This document shows, piece by piece, positions 27,966-36,990 of a stretch of 64,000 nucleotides of DNA. Numbering within the stretch: the first letter of the stretch is position 1; each line of letters begins with the position of its first letter. The stretch is from Labrenzia sp. OB1 (GTDB lineage Bacteria > Pseudomonadota > Alphaproteobacteria > Rhizobiales > Stappiaceae), in assembly GCF_001624695.1 (NCBI RefSeq), contig NZ_JSEP01000007.1:62001-126000 (forward strand), written 5' to 3'. The notes beneath the pieces were generated by a model. It did not search any database and was not told where the DNA came from. It saw nothing but the letters and a program-made list of their open reading frames with translations. The position numbers and the translations under genes are program-made.

Positions 27966-28766
27966 ATGCTGCCGACACCCTATTGGCATGAAATGACGAC
28001 GACCGATTTTCACGCGCCCGGCGTGGAAAGCTGGATCGCGGTGCTGCCGGTCGCGGCGATCGAGCAGCACGGCCCGCACTTGCCGGTCTTCACCGACACC
28101 GCCATCGCGGAAGGCCAGATCCGCCGCGTCGTGGAGCTGCTGCCGGAAGATCTTCCGGCAACTTTCCTGCCGGTGCAGGCGGTGGGCAAATCCAACGAGC
28201 ACATCTCCTCGCCCGGCACACTGACATTGACCTGGGAGACGGCCATAAAAGCCTGGCTGGAGATCGCCGAAAGCGTTCAGCGCGCCGGCATCCGCAAGCT
28301 GGTGATCGTCAACTCCCACGGCGGCAACGTGCCGCTGATCGACATCGTGACGCGCGAATTGCGCGTGCGCCATTCCATGCTGGCAACCGGTACCGCCTGG
28401 GCCCGCTTCGGCCAGCCCGAGGGGGTGTTCTCGCCGGAGGAACTTACCTTCGGCATCCATGGCGGCGACGTCGAAACCTCCATCATGCTGCATCTTCACC
28501 CGGAGCTGGTGCGCATGGAGCGCGCCGAGGACTTCCGCTCCAACCAGCACGCCCTGGTGGAAGACTTCACCCACCTGCGCGCCCACGGCCAGCATCAGTT
28601 CGGCTGGAAAGCCCAGGACCTCAACCTCGCCGGCGCCATCGGCAACGCCTCGCTGGCCACCGCCGACAAGGGCCGCCAGTCCCTCGACCACGCCGCGCAC
28701 GGCTTCATCGAGCTGCTGAAGGATGTGGACAGGTTCGACATGGGAAGATTGTGGGCGGAAGGGTGA
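27966..28766 (+). CDS. Creatininase family amidohydrolase
   Basis: 266 residues. Metal-binding motifs of the creatininase fold are IEQHGPHLP (Glu33, His35), Asp44 in FTDTAI, NSHGGN and HGGDVETS. Family members hydrolyse cyclic amides such as creatinine, or N-formyl and lactam compounds. With RidA upstream and the transporter/amidohydrolase operon divergent, a pathway that opens and degrades an imported N-heterocycle is likely; the exact compound is not determined. Confidence 0.87.
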   Translation: MLPTPYWHEMTTTDFHAPGVESWIAVLPVAAIEQHGPHLPVFTDTAIAEGQIRRVVELLPEDLPATFLPVQAVGKSNEHISSPGTLTLTWETAIKAWLEIAESVQRAGIRKLVIVNSHGGNVPLIDIVTRELRVRHSMLATGTAWARFGQPEGVFSPEELTFGIHGGDVETSIMLHLHPELVRMERAEDFRSNQHALVEDFTHLRAHGQHQFGWKAQDLNLAGAIGNASLATADKGRQSLDHAAHGFIELLKDVDRFDMGRLWAEG

Positions 28767-29326
28767 GGCTGGCGGGGGGGCTTCTGGAAGCTGATACCCC
28801 GCTGACATCCCCTCTTTTCACGAGTTCTCGCGCTCCCGGCCAGCCGGAAACAGCAACGCCTCGTCGCTTGCTCCCTGTCTTCCCCCTTGAGGGCGGGGCT
28901 GTCGCAAATGAGCGGAATGTCGCCTCAGACATTGCTGTCACCCCGGGCGAGCGGAGCGAGACCCGGGGCCCACTCATATCCAGAGAGCAGGTGGATTGTA
29001 GAAACTCGAAAGGGGAAAATTCAACTGTTTCAACAAGCTGCACCGCGAGCAGGCCCCGGATCTGCGCTTCGCTTGTCCGGAGAGACACCCGAAGAGAAGC
29101 TCCCCCACAAGCCATATGGACTGGCGTATCCGTTCATTTGCGATAGCTCTGCCCCTTGGAGACATAGGGAGGGCACCAGCTCCGCGAATTCGGCAAAAAT
29201 GACCGTGCCGAGAGTCCGATACCCCCCCTCTGTCCGCTTCACGGACATCTCCCCCTCGAGGGGGGAGAGGGCAGCTGCCGCGCCGTCTGAGCAAATCTCG
29301 AGCGCCTGTCCTGGCGGACAGCAAAT
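28767..29326. other. Repeat-bearing intergenic region after the creatininase gene
   Basis: 560 bp without a gene. It contains the 250-bp inverted-repeat-ended element at 28898-29147, flanked by GC-rich, palindrome-like sequence at 28790-28890 and 29150-29310. Open frames across it are by-products of the repeat and have no recognisable protein similarity. Confidence 0.6.
28898..29147 (+). repeat. 250-bp dispersed element with terminal inverted repeats, copy 1
   Basis: The ends are GCTGTCGCAAATG (28898-28910) and CATTTGCGATAGC (29135-29147), 12 of 13 bases complementary. The interior includes the palindromic CCCCGGGCGAGCGGAGCGAG block (starting near 28943) and a segment ending in AGCCATATGGACTGGCGTAT. 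The whole element matches the reverse complement of 40552-40802 at roughly four of five positions by eye, with nearly equal length (250 and 251 bp). A MITE-like, non-autonomous repeat is the best reading. Confidence 0.78.
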
Positions 29327-29953
29327 TCACCCATCGCGCGCCTTGAACACCGGAAAGCCCTCATACCACGCGCCATGATCGCCCGCGTGGTTGTCGAACC
29401 CCGGTTTCGTCAGCAGGCCGGCCGGGGCGGCGTAGCTGTCGATACGGCGCTCGGGGTCCTCGCGCCAGTTGACGTTCACCGCCCAGAGCTTCGGGAAGAA
29501 CCAGAGCGAATTATACGGCAGGTGATCGTGGATCCACCACGCCAGCCGCCGCCAGTCGCCTTCCTCGCTGTGACGGTCCCAGACCCAGGGCACGACAATG
29601 CAGGCTGTCGCCCCCAGACGCCCCTCGCCGTCGCAGTAATCCCAGATGTGATGGGCATAATTAGCCTCGTTGCGGGCGCAGTTGAGATCGTTCTCGTTGC
29701 CGAAGGCATTGACCTCCGGCGAGCGGTAGGCGGAGCGGATGGCGACATGCCCGAAGGCGGCCCGCAGCGGCTCCAGCAGCTCCTCACACAGCTTCGTGCC
29801 CGCCTCGATGGCAACATCGGGATGATGCGGAATGTTGGGGATGCCATAAAAATTGGAAATTTCCGAATAGAGAAAATCCCGCATGAAGAAATTCTCCGAC
29901 AGCCGCACCCGGCCGAGATTCTCCAGGGATTTCATCGATTGGGGCTGGCGCAT
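29327..29953 (-). CDS. Peptidase M15-like conserved protein of unknown function
   Basis: 208 residues, no signal peptide. The segment RSAYRSPEVNAFGNENDLN followed by NEANYAHHIWD and later WWIHDHLPYNSLWFFP resembles the D-Ala-D-Ala carboxypeptidase/Hedgehog (M15) zinc fold (SxYRS, HxxGxAxD-like, HLPY). However, the usual second zinc motif is altered, so activity is uncertain. Similar proteins occur near phage-like or mobile regions in alphaproteobacteria. It stands alone between two repeat-rich gaps, consistent with accessory DNA. Confidence 0.6.
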   Translation of the reverse strand: MRQPQSMKSLENLGRVRLSENFFMRDFLYSEISNFYGIPNIPHHPDVAIEAGTKLCEELLEPLRAAFGHVAIRSAYRSPEVNAFGNENDLNCARNEANYAHHIWDYCDGEGRLGATACIVVPWVWDRHSEEGDWRRLAWWIHDHLPYNSLWFFPKLWAVNVNWREDPERRIDSYAAPAGLLTKPGFDNHAGDHGAWYEGFPVFKARDG

Positions 29954-30461
29954 GGGGGCTCCTTTTAAAAAGATCCTGAAACATCAATTCCGGTGCCGGC
30001 TCCGCGAAAAGGGCTTTCCAACCGGCCCTCAGTCCGCCGACCCAATATGGGCCTCACCGAAGTCATTCCGGCGAAGCCCAGCGCGAGCCGGGATCGGAGA
30101 GCCACAAGCCGCAGCCCTTGAAAATTGCCAATCGAAAGATCGCGGCCCACCGATCCCGGATCTTCGCTGCGCTGCGTCCGGGACGACGCACTGGAGGTTT
30201 TGCAACAAATTGAGGACCGGTAATAACAGTCCTCTCCCCTCCCCCGGTCCTGCCATGACCCGACCATGGCATCCATGCCGTTTCGGGTCAAAAAACTCTG
30301 GCCTGTCCTGGGGCAACGGCACGGCATGGATCACCGGGTCAAGCCCGGTGATGACCCGGGAGGGAGGCAAGTGACTGAGTCTCGAGCTGAAACAAACGCT
30401 TCAAGCGGAAAACAACGCTTTTGGAAGAATTCGAGATCGTCGAATCGCCGCCATCGAGAAC
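29954..30461. other. REP-like palindromic intergenic region
   Basis: About 500 bp without a gene, made of GC-rich inverted repeats. Examples are ATCCATGCCGT (30271-30281) with ACGGCATGGAT (30321-30331), and CACCGGG (30332-30338) with CCCGGTG (30344-30350). The block around 30100-30190 contains ATCCCGGATCTTCGCTGCG-type palindromic sequence common in intergenic repeats of related genomes. No promoter or RNA gene is evident. Confidence 0.55.
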
Positions 30462-30493
30462 AAAAAAAGCCCCGGCGAACCGGAGCTTTTTTT
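30462..30493 (-). terminator. Rho-independent terminator of tRNA-Leu
   Basis: GCCCCGG (30469-30475) and CCGGAGC (30480-30486) pair around a four-base loop and are flanked by seven A on one side and seven T on the other, so the structure can terminate in both directions. On the minus strand it lies 41 bases past the tRNA CCA end. Confidence 0.88.
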
Positions 30494-30533
30494 GAGTGTT
30501 TCAGACGTTGGTAGACTGTCCGAAACGGGAATT

Positions 30534-30620
30534 TGGTGCCCAGGAGAGGACTCGAACCTCCACGCCCTTTCGAGCACTAGCACCTGAAGCTAGCGCGTCT
30601 ACCAATTCCGCCACCTGGGC
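30534..30620 (-). tRNA. tRNA-Leu (anticodon CAG)
   Basis: 87 nt including an encoded CCA. The acceptor stem starts GCCCAGG (30620-30614). The D-loop is GGTAGACGC-like, the anticodon loop TTCAGGT is closed by CTAGC/GCTAG, there is a long class II variable arm, and the T-arm has GGTTCGAGTCC. It has its own promoter (30632-30660) and terminator (30462-30493). Confidence 0.95.
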
Positions 30621-30631
30621 TGTGAGGGGGG

Positions 30632-30660
30632 CTTGTAAGGGGGAGGTTACGGGTTGTCAA
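30632..30660 (-). promoter_or_regulatory. Sigma-70-type promoter of tRNA-Leu
   Basis: TTGACA (30660-30655) and TACAAG (30637-30632) with a 17-bp spacer; the -10 box ends 12 bases before the tRNA 5' end. A consensus -35 and exact spacing make this one of the clearest promoters in the window. Confidence 0.8.
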
Positions 30661-30810
30661 TCATGGAATGCTACTTTTTGCCTTCATTCTTGCCAAGCTC
30701 CTCCCCGGCTCTTCACACACCGGCTGCAAAGGGCTAAGAGACTGGGGGAGAGCCGGGCAAACGCCCGGGGCAAGACAGTTCTTTTTCGGCGCGACAGAAG
30801 GCATTTCAGG

Positions 30811-31785
30811 ATGTCCACTTCCCTTAACGGCAAACTCGTCACGGTTTTCGGCGGCTCGGGCTTTCTCGGCCGCCATATCGTCCAGGCACTGGCCAAGCGC
30901 GGCTACCGGGTGCGGGTGGCCGTGCGGCGGCCGGATCTGGCGACGCACCTGCAGCCGCTCGGCATGCCGGGGCAGATCATGGCGGTGCAGGCGAACCTGC
31001 GCTACCGCTGGTCCATCGACCGGGCGGTGATCGGCGCGGACGCCGTCGTCAACGCGGTCGGCATTCTGGCGCCTTCCGGCAAACAGTCCTTCGATGCTGT
31101 GCAGGCCTTCGGCCCGCGCGCCATCGCCGAGGCGGCCCGCGCGGCCGGTCTTGACGGCATCACGCATATTTCCGCCATCGGTGCGGATGCGGAAAGTTCC
31201 TCCGCCTATGCACGTTCCAAGGCCGTGGGCGAGGCAGGCGTGCTTGAAACGCTGCCCGGCAGCGTCATCCTGCGCCCGTCGATCGTCTTCGGCCCGGAAG
31301 ACGACTTCTTCAACAAGTTTGCCGGCATGGCGCGCTTTTCGCCTGTTCTGCCGCTGCTCGGTGGCGGCGAGACGAAGTTCCAGCCGGTCTATGTGTGCGA
31401 CGTGGCCGAAGCGACCGCGCGCGCCGTCGACGGCGATCTGACCGCCGGCGCGGTCTATGAGCTCGGCGGGCCGGAGATCAAGAGCTTCCGCGAGTGCCTG
31501 GAAGAAACGCTCGAGGTCACCCGCCGCACACGCACATTGCTGCCGATCCCCTTCCCGGTCGCCTCGGGAATGGGCAAGGTCTTTCAGCTGTTCCCGATGG
31601 CGCCGTTCACCGCCGACCAGGTGGAGCTGTTGAGAACCGACAATGTCGTCTCCGAAACGGCAAAGGCGGACGGCCGTACCCTGGACGGCCTCGGCATCGA
31701 CACGGCCACACTGGCCGCCGTGCTGCCGACCTATCTGGAACGCTACCGCGAACACGGCCAGTACGACGCCCACCGCCCGGCCTGA
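30811..31785 (+). CDS. NAD(P)-binding SDR, complex I NDUFA9-like
   Basis: 324 residues, atypical short-chain dehydrogenase/NmrA-like fold. The nucleotide-binding motif is VTVFGGSGFLGRHIV (GxxGxxG near 14-20), followed by NAVGIL and ILRPSIVFGPEDDFFNKFAG, features of the NDUFA9-like family annotated as complex I NAD(P)H-binding protein. In alphaproteobacteria this is an accessory subunit or assembly protein of NADH:ubiquinone oxidoreductase. The start at 30811 has AAGG about 9 bases upstream; the open frame extends into the tRNA region and is not meaningful there. Confidence 0.87.
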   Translation: MSTSLNGKLVTVFGGSGFLGRHIVQALAKRGYRVRVAVRRPDLATHLQPLGMPGQIMAVQANLRYRWSIDRAVIGADAVVNAVGILAPSGKQSFDAVQAFGPRAIAEAARAAGLDGITHISAIGADAESSSAYARSKAVGEAGVLETLPGSVILRPSIVFGPEDDFFNKFAGMARFSPVLPLLGGGETKFQPVYVCDVAEATARAVDGDLTAGAVYELGGPEIKSFRECLEETLEVTRRTRTLLPIPFPVASGMGKVFQLFPMAPFTADQVELLRTDNVVSETAKADGRTLDGLGIDTATLAAVLPTYLERYREHGQYDAHRPA

Positions 31786-32046
31786 AGCCGAGGCGCATTG
31801 CCCTTCCAGCCAGGCCTGTTGCCGTCCCGGACCTGATCCGGGACCTTGGCAGCGCTGCGTGTGAGGCCGGGGTTTGAGACCCGGGCCGGATACCGCTGCG
31901 CGGTGTCCCCCCATCCCTGACCCTTCCCCACAAGGGGGAAGGGGATCAGGCCGCGGCGCCTGGTTTGTGCTGCGGGAAAAATCAGGGGTGGCAATTCGGC
32001 TGGTTTTGGGATGGGATGAATTCGGTTCTTTTGCCAAGGAGTGCCG
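31786..32046. other. Intergenic palindromic repeats
   Basis: About 260 bp. It contains inverted repeats such as GTCCCGGACCTGATCCGGGAC (31824-31844) and CCCCTTCCCC/GGGGAAGG-type sequence around 31920-31945. These are REP-like and gene-free; they could also end transcription of the dehydrogenase gene. Confidence 0.45.
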
Positions 32047-33309
32047 ATGTCGTTTCCCGCGAAATTCACTCTGCTGTTTGTGGTGTTCGTCGATCTGCTG
32101 GGCCAGGGACTGGTGTTTCCGATCCTCAACGGGCTGATCATGGACACCGGGTCGCCGATGCTGGCGCGCGATACGTCGGAGGCGGCGCGGCATTTCGACT
32201 ACGGGCTGGTCATCGGCGTGTTCTTCCTGTGCTGGTTCTTCGGCGCGCCCTATGTCTCCAAGCTTTCCGACGTCATCGGCCGCAGGAACGCCATCCTGAT
32301 CTGCCTTTTCGGCGCACTCGGCGGCTATGCGCTGACCATTGCCGCGCTCTACCTGAACAGCTTCGCGCTGCTTATCCTGGGGCGGGCTATCACCGGACTG
32401 ACCGCCGGCAACCAGCCTATCGCCCAGGCGGCGATGATCGACGGCAGCAGCGATGACGAGGACCGCAACCGCAACATGGGCTACATCATCACCGGCGTCA
32501 GCTTCGGGCTCGTCGGCGGCCCGATCATCGGCGGTTTTCTCTCCGACCCGGCTTTCGTCGGCAGTATCGCCAGCGTGAAACTGCCGTTCTACGCCTGTCT
32601 AGCGCTCGTGGCGGTGGCCATCGTGCTGGTGCTGACCGCTTTCCGGGACGAGCGCGACCGGGAGGCCGACCGTCCACCCTTCGTTTTTCGTCCGGTGGAG
32701 ATTTTCGAGCTGCTGTGGCAGATCAGGCAATATCCCAAGGTGATGCGACTGACGGCGGTGTTCGTCCTGTTTCACCTCGCCAACATGTCGTTCTACATCT
32801 TCGTCGACAATTATCTCAGCAGCCGCTTCGGCTATGGCACGCTGGGGGGCTCGATGGTGATGTTCACCATCGGTGTGGCGCTGGCCGTTTCCAGCACCTT
32901 CCTGGTGGTTCCGGCGCAAAAGCGCTTCAGCAAGGAGGCCATTCTGACGGTGACCTTTCTGGTATGGGCCGTCTCCGCCGCCGCCTTCCTGGCATCGCCC
33001 GTGGCGATCCTCACCTTCATTCCGGTCTTCTGCTTCTATTTCATCTTCGGCATCGCCTACCCGACCTTTCTCGGGCTTTATGCGGCCTCCGTCAGCGACG
33101 ACCGGCAAGGCTGGGTGATGGGCGTGACCATCGCCGTCTTCACACTGGATGCGGGCGTGGTTTCGCTGCTCGGCGGGGAACTGATCGGCCTGGATCTGAA
33201 CTTGCCCTTCTACGGGGTCATCGCGATCTCGATCATGGCGCTTGCGGTGATGTTCCTGGCCTGGAACATGCCGGAGATCAAGGCGCTGACGCGCCGGTCC
33301 GGCGGATGA
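32047..33309 (+). CDS. MFS transporter, TetA/DHA1-like
   Basis: 420 residues with about 12 membrane helices. Motif A between helices 2 and 3 is KLSDVIGRRNA, and helix 5 has the GxxxGPxxGG-type GLVGGPIIGGFL of drug:H+ antiporters. Probably exports a small molecule; substrate unknown. AAGGAG at 32038-32043 sits correctly for the ATG at 32047. Monocistronic. Confidence 0.85.
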   Translation: MSFPAKFTLLFVVFVDLLGQGLVFPILNGLIMDTGSPMLARDTSEAARHFDYGLVIGVFFLCWFFGAPYVSKLSDVIGRRNAILICLFGALGGYALTIAALYLNSFALLILGRAITGLTAGNQPIAQAAMIDGSSDDEDRNRNMGYIITGVSFGLVGGPIIGGFLSDPAFVGSIASVKLPFYACLALVAVAIVLVLTAFRDERDREADRPPFVFRPVEIFELLWQIRQYPKVMRLTAVFVLFHLANMSFYIFVDNYLSSRFGYGTLGGSMVMFTIGVALAVSSTFLVVPAQKRFSKEAILTVTFLVWAVSAAAFLASPVAILTFIPVFCFYFIFGIAYPTFLGLYAASVSDDRQGWVMGVTIAVFTLDAGVVSLLGGELIGLDLNLPFYGVIAISIMALAVMFLAWNMPEIKALTRRSGG

Positions 33310-33314
33310 ACCTA

Positions 33315-33357
33315 TTAGAGCATCGGACGTTTAACAACCGCCCCAAAGATGCTCTAA
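33315..33357. repeat. TTAGAGCATC inverted repeat after the MFS gene
   Basis: TTAGAGCATC (33315-33324) and GATGCTCTAA (33348-33357) are perfect 10-bp complements with a 23-bp loop, a few bases after the MFS stop codon. Repeats built on this sequence are, from memory, widespread in intergenic regions of related alphaproteobacteria. It may act as a weak terminator or RNA stabiliser. Confidence 0.6.
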
Positions 33358-33435
33358 CGCTAAGGAAGCGAACAGCTTTTGGGCGACAAGCCGTTTCCGG
33401 CCTAACGCCCGCTGATCCAGCCGCCGGCAAGCGCT

Positions 33436-33687
33436 TCAGTTGTTCCAGTAGTCGGCGCCGAGCCGGTCCTGATGCAATTCTCGGTAGCCGAACTGGGTAC
33501 GGGCCAGACCAATGTCCTTCAGTTCGTCCGCACTCAGATGAGACAGGGCCCTGGCAGTTGCCCTGCGGCGGAAATACTTGCGCAGTTCAGCGGCCAATAT
33601 ACCAAGGGCAGACAACAGAAGACTGGATACCAGAAAGTTGCGGCTGCGCGCGCGGCGGTGGAATACAGTTTCGATCTCAACGCTCAT
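33436..33687 (-). CDS. DUF1127 domain small protein
   Basis: 83 residues. The C-terminal DUF1127 motif reads RRRATARALSHLSADELKDI followed by GLARTQ, preceded by a hydrophobic stretch (VSSLLLSALGILAAEL). Small DUF1127 proteins in alphaproteobacteria affect RNA turnover and phosphate or carbon metabolism. The start at MSVEIETVF has GGGAGAAATGAG upstream. Monocistronic, convergent with the MFS gene. Confidence 0.85.
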   Translation of the reverse strand: MSVEIETVFHRRARSRNFLVSSLLLSALGILAAELRKYFRRRATARALSHLSADELKDIGLARTQFGYRELHQDRLGADYWNN

Positions 33688-33914
33688 CTCATTTCTCCCG
33701 GAGCATTCCGGCATGGGCCGGAGGCTCTTGCATTTTCAATTCGATCACCCCGTCCGCTTTCAGAATGGACCTTAAAAAGCGGGGCAACACAGCCCCGATT
33801 GCCGGGGACAAGGGAAGAATGACAGGCCAATCCTGACAGCAGGGAGTCATGTTTGATCTCGTTATGTTCACGGGATATGCTTTTTTTCGAGATTCTTTCC
33901 CGTGAGACCGTCCG

Positions 33915-34943
33915 ATGAACCCGATTGAACGCGCGCTTGGCATCCTGCTGCTTCTGACCGGCGGCAAACTCATCCCGGCGACGGTGCTGGCAGAGCGCTT
34001 CCAGGTGTCGCTCAGAACGATCTACCGCGATATCGACCGGCTGATCGCCCTCGGCGTGCCGGTCGATGCGGAACGGGGCGCGGAAGGCGGCTACCGGCTG
34101 GCCAGCGGCTACCTGCAGCCGCCCGTTGCCCTGACCCGCAACGAGACCGCGGCGCTTCTGGCGGCCATGGCGATGGTGCGCGCCAGCCGGATGGTGCCGC
34201 TGGCGGCGGACCTGGCCTCGGCGGAGCAGAAGCTGCTCGCCTCTCTGCCGAAAAGCGTCCACGGGCTGTTCAAGGACGCCGAACGGATCGTCGGCATCGA
34301 GCCGATCCCGCCGGATATCTTCCATTCCGGCACCAAGGCGGAGCCGAGCGGGGACTGGCAGAAGGCGCTGGACGGTTTCATGACCGGCATTCTGGAGGGC
34401 AAGCGCGTGCGCTTCGAGCATGTGAACCCCGCCCGCAAGACCGTGAAGGACCATGACGTCGAACCGCGCGGCATCATGTTCGACCGCGATCACTGGTATC
34501 TTGCCGGGCGCTGCGTGGACACGGACGTGGTCAAGGTCTACCGGGCCGACCGGGTGCGCAACCTTGCCGTCAGCGGGCTTTTCTTCCGGCCCGACAAGGA
34601 GTTCTCCATCCAGAGCCTGCTCGGCGGGACGTGGCTCTCACGCGCGATGCGCCGCTGGGAACAGGAAGAGGAGATCGCCAAGATCCTGATCACCTCGCGC
34701 CAGGCACAGAAGCTCGGCGCCGACTGGTATTACCGCCATGCGGTGTTCACTCCAGCGGAGGACGGCAGGGTGCTGATCAGCATCCCTTCAACGGAACCGG
34801 CGCGCATTCTGCCGCTGGTCCGCTGGCTCGGCCCGGGCGCCGAGATCGTCGCGCCGGACGGCCTGCGGCGGGAACTGGCGCGGGAGCTTGCCGATCTGGT
34901 GGCGCTTTATGACACCGGGCCGCCACTCGACCTTTCAGCCTGA
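33915..34943 (+). CDS. WYL-domain HTH transcriptional regulator (YafY-like)
   Basis: 342 residues. N-terminal winged HTH (LLTGGKLIPATVLAERFQVS, LRTIYRDIDRL), central WYL domain (FDRDHWYLAGRCVDTDVVKV, YRADRV) and a C-terminal WCX extension (YRHAVFTPAED). WYL proteins sense ligands, often nucleic-acid-derived, and control stress or defence genes. No neighbouring gene is an obvious target. Confidence 0.88.
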   Translation: MNPIERALGILLLLTGGKLIPATVLAERFQVSLRTIYRDIDRLIALGVPVDAERGAEGGYRLASGYLQPPVALTRNETAALLAAMAMVRASRMVPLAADLASAEQKLLASLPKSVHGLFKDAERIVGIEPIPPDIFHSGTKAEPSGDWQKALDGFMTGILEGKRVRFEHVNPARKTVKDHDVEPRGIMFDRDHWYLAGRCVDTDVVKVYRADRVRNLAVSGLFFRPDKEFSIQSLLGGTWLSRAMRRWEQEEEIAKILITSRQAQKLGADWYYRHAVFTPAEDGRVLISIPSTEPARILPLVRWLGPGAEIVAPDGLRRELARELADLVALYDTGPPLDLSA

Positions 34944-34970
34944 GGCCAATGTATCAGATCCGATCGGTGC

Positions 34971-35021
34971 CCGGTTTTCCGGACAGGTGCAGCGAACGCT
35001 GCACGCCGATCCGGAAACCGG
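34971..35021. repeat. Long interrupted palindrome between the WYL and uppP genes
   Basis: The outer arms CCGGTTTTCCGGA (34971-34983) and TCCGGAAACCGG (35010-35021) enclose a perfect inner pair GTGCAGCG (34987-34994) and CGCTGCAC (34997-35004). It lies between convergent genes and could act as a bidirectional terminator; no T-run is present. Confidence 0.55.
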
Positions 35022-35166
35022 CGTATCAGCGTGAGCAAAGCTCTCTTTGTTCAAGAATGCCGCGCCTTTGGCGCGAAATATGTCTGGATCCCGGATCGGC
35101 GTTCGACTGGCGTCTCACTGGTCCGGGATGACGGCGCGGGGGAAAGCGCGCCGCGATCCAAAGCGC

Positions 35167-35973
35167 TCAACCCAGAAAATACAGCCCGGCGAAACCGGCG
35201 AGGCCGACGAAGATCCGCCACCAGGCAAACGGGGCAAAGCCGTGCCTGGAGACAAAGTCCAGCAGGCCCTTGACCACGAACACGGCGGCAACGAAGGATG
35301 CGATGAAGCCGATGGCGATGATCATCGCATCGTCCATCGAAAGCACGTTGCGGTTCTTGTAAAGGTCATAGGCGAAGGCTCCGGCCATAGTCGGCATGGC
35401 CAGAAAGAACGAGAACTCCGCCGCCGAGCGCTTGTCGGTTCCCATCAGGAGAGCCCCGGCGATGGTCGCACCGGAGCGGGAAACCCCCGGCACCATGGCG
35501 AGACACTGGAAAAAGCCGATGGCCAGACACAGCGACAGCGGATAATCCATGACGTTGGTATAGCGCGGTTTCAGGGGCAGCCGGTCGATCCACAGAAGAA
35601 TGACACCGCCGATCAGCAGCGTGGAACAGATCAGCGCCGGGCTCTCGAACAGGACTTCCTTGATGAAGCTGTGCAGCATCACGCCAATCACGGCCGCGGG
35701 CAGAAAGGCGATCAGGATACCGGCCACGAAGCGGCGGCTGGTCGGATCGCTCGGCAAGGTCACGAGCAGGTTCCAGAGCCGGGAGAAATAAACCGACAGG
35801 ATCGCCAGAATGGCGCCGAGCTGGATCAGCACCTCGAAGGTTTTGCCTGTGCTTTCAAAGCCTAGGAAATGCCCCAGCAGCAGGATATGGCCGGTGGAAG
35901 ACACCGGAATGAATTCGGTCAGCCCTTCGACAATCCCCAGAATAAGAGCGTGTACAATTGTCTGACCATCCAT
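35167..35973 (-). CDS. uppP: Undecaprenyl-diphosphatase UppP (BacA)
   Basis: 268 residues, polytopic membrane protein. Conserved motifs are [17 protein letters not shown] (12-28) and [10 protein letters not shown] near residue 155. Dephosphorylates undecaprenyl pyrophosphate to recycle the lipid carrier for peptidoglycan and other glycans. GAGAGA lies ahead of the ATG. Monocistronic. Confidence 0.95.
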   Translation of the reverse strand: MDGQTIVHALILGIVEGLTEFIPVSSTGHILLLGHFLGFESTGKTFEVLIQLGAILAILSVYFSRLWNLLVTLPSDPTSRRFVAGILIAFLPAAVIGVMLHSFIKEVLFESPALICSTLLIGGVILLWIDRLPLKPRYTNVMDYPLSLCLAIGFFQCLAMVPGVSRSGATIAGALLMGTDKRSAAEFSFFLAMPTMAGAFAYDLYKNRNVLSMDDAMIIAIGFIASFVAAVFVVKGLLDFVSRHGFAPFAWWRIFVGLAGFAGLYFLG

Positions 35974-36225
35974 TGCCTGTCATCTCTCCACACGGCTAGA
36001 AGAAATCCGCGACGCGAATCCGGATGCCGACTATTTGACGATGCAATCGCGGGTCGTCAAACCCTTGATAACCATATCTGAGTCAAACTCACCGATAATA
36101 CGATGTTCTCATCCGGCGAATAACGCAGCGTCGTGCGGTTCTGCAAGCGAGCGGACCCCGCCGTTTCAGTCTCATTTATGAGTCCGCACCCTAGTCTCGC
36201 CACAGTTCAGGCTCTAAACCGCTCA

Positions 36226-36918
36226 ATGCTCACGCTTTACCATCATCCGTTCTCGCCGTCGTCCCGGTTCGTGCGCCTCATTCTGAGTGAATACGGGGCC
36301 GCGTTCGAGGAGCACCACGTCAACCCCTGGGAACGGACGGAGCAGCTTCTCATGCTGAACGCGGCCGGAACGGTTCCGGTGCTGGTGGAGAACGAAGGTC
36401 CGGCGATCTGCGGTCCGGGCCCGATCATGGAATATCTCGACGAGACGCGCGGCTATGCGGTCGCCGACAAACGCCTGATGCCCGATCATCCGGAGGCCAG
36501 GGCCGAAACACGGCGGCTGGTGGAATGGAGCCTCACCAAATTCGATCAGGAAGTGGTCGGCCATCTGGTGCGCGAGCGCATCTACAAGCAGATCATGCCG
36601 AAGTCCGTTGGGGGTGGCGAACCGGATTCCGCCGCGCTCAGGGTCGCCAGGGCCAACATCCACCACCATCTGAAATATTTCGCCTATCTTGTCGCCGCCC
36701 GCCGCTGGCTGGCCGGAGACCGGCTGTCCTTCGCCGATTTCGCCCTCGCCGCCTGCCTTTCCTGCGCCGATTATCTGGGGGAAGTCTCCTGGAGTGACGA
36801 GGAAGACATCAGAAGCTGGTACGCCCGGGTGAAATCGCGCCCCAGCATGCGGCCGCTGCTCGGTGAGAAGGTGCTGGGCATGCCGCCCGCGCAAACCTAC
36901 GCGGATCTGGATTTTTAG
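36226..36918 (+). CDS. Glutathione S-transferase family protein
   Basis: 230 residues. The thioredoxin-like N-terminal domain (LTLYHHPFSPSSRFVRLILS) has the catalytic-site serine region, with TVPVLVENEGPAICG containing the cis-proline. The C-terminal helical domain follows (GDRLSFADFALAACLSC). Conjugates or reduces electrophiles with glutathione. It is 72 bp ahead of queG, possibly co-transcribed. The frame is open upstream, but family alignment starts at this ATG. Confidence 0.88.
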   Translation: MLTLYHHPFSPSSRFVRLILSEYGAAFEEHHVNPWERTEQLLMLNAAGTVPVLVENEGPAICGPGPIMEYLDETRGYAVADKRLMPDHPEARAETRRLVEWSLTKFDQEVVGHLVRERIYKQIMPKSVGGGEPDSAALRVARANIHHHLKYFAYLVAARRWLAGDRLSFADFALAACLSCADYLGEVSWSDEEDIRSWYARVKSRPSMRPLLGEKVLGMPPAQTYADLDF

Positions 36919-36990
36919 GCTGTCGGGACCTAGGGTCCGTACCTTGGGGTCGGCGTCCCTGTCATGACCCGGAACACGCAGTAGCCAGAC

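Noticed and set aside
28751-29378. Several open frames of 100-160 codons in the 28.7-29.3 kb gap
   Set aside because: They follow the dispersed repeat; the same peptide strings recur from the second copy at 40.6 kb, so they reflect repeat sequence, not genes.
30661-32193. 510-codon minus-strand open frame opposite the NDUFA9-like gene
   Set aside because: It spans an intergenic repeat region and antisense sequence, with no domain pattern; the plus-strand SDR has clear motifs.
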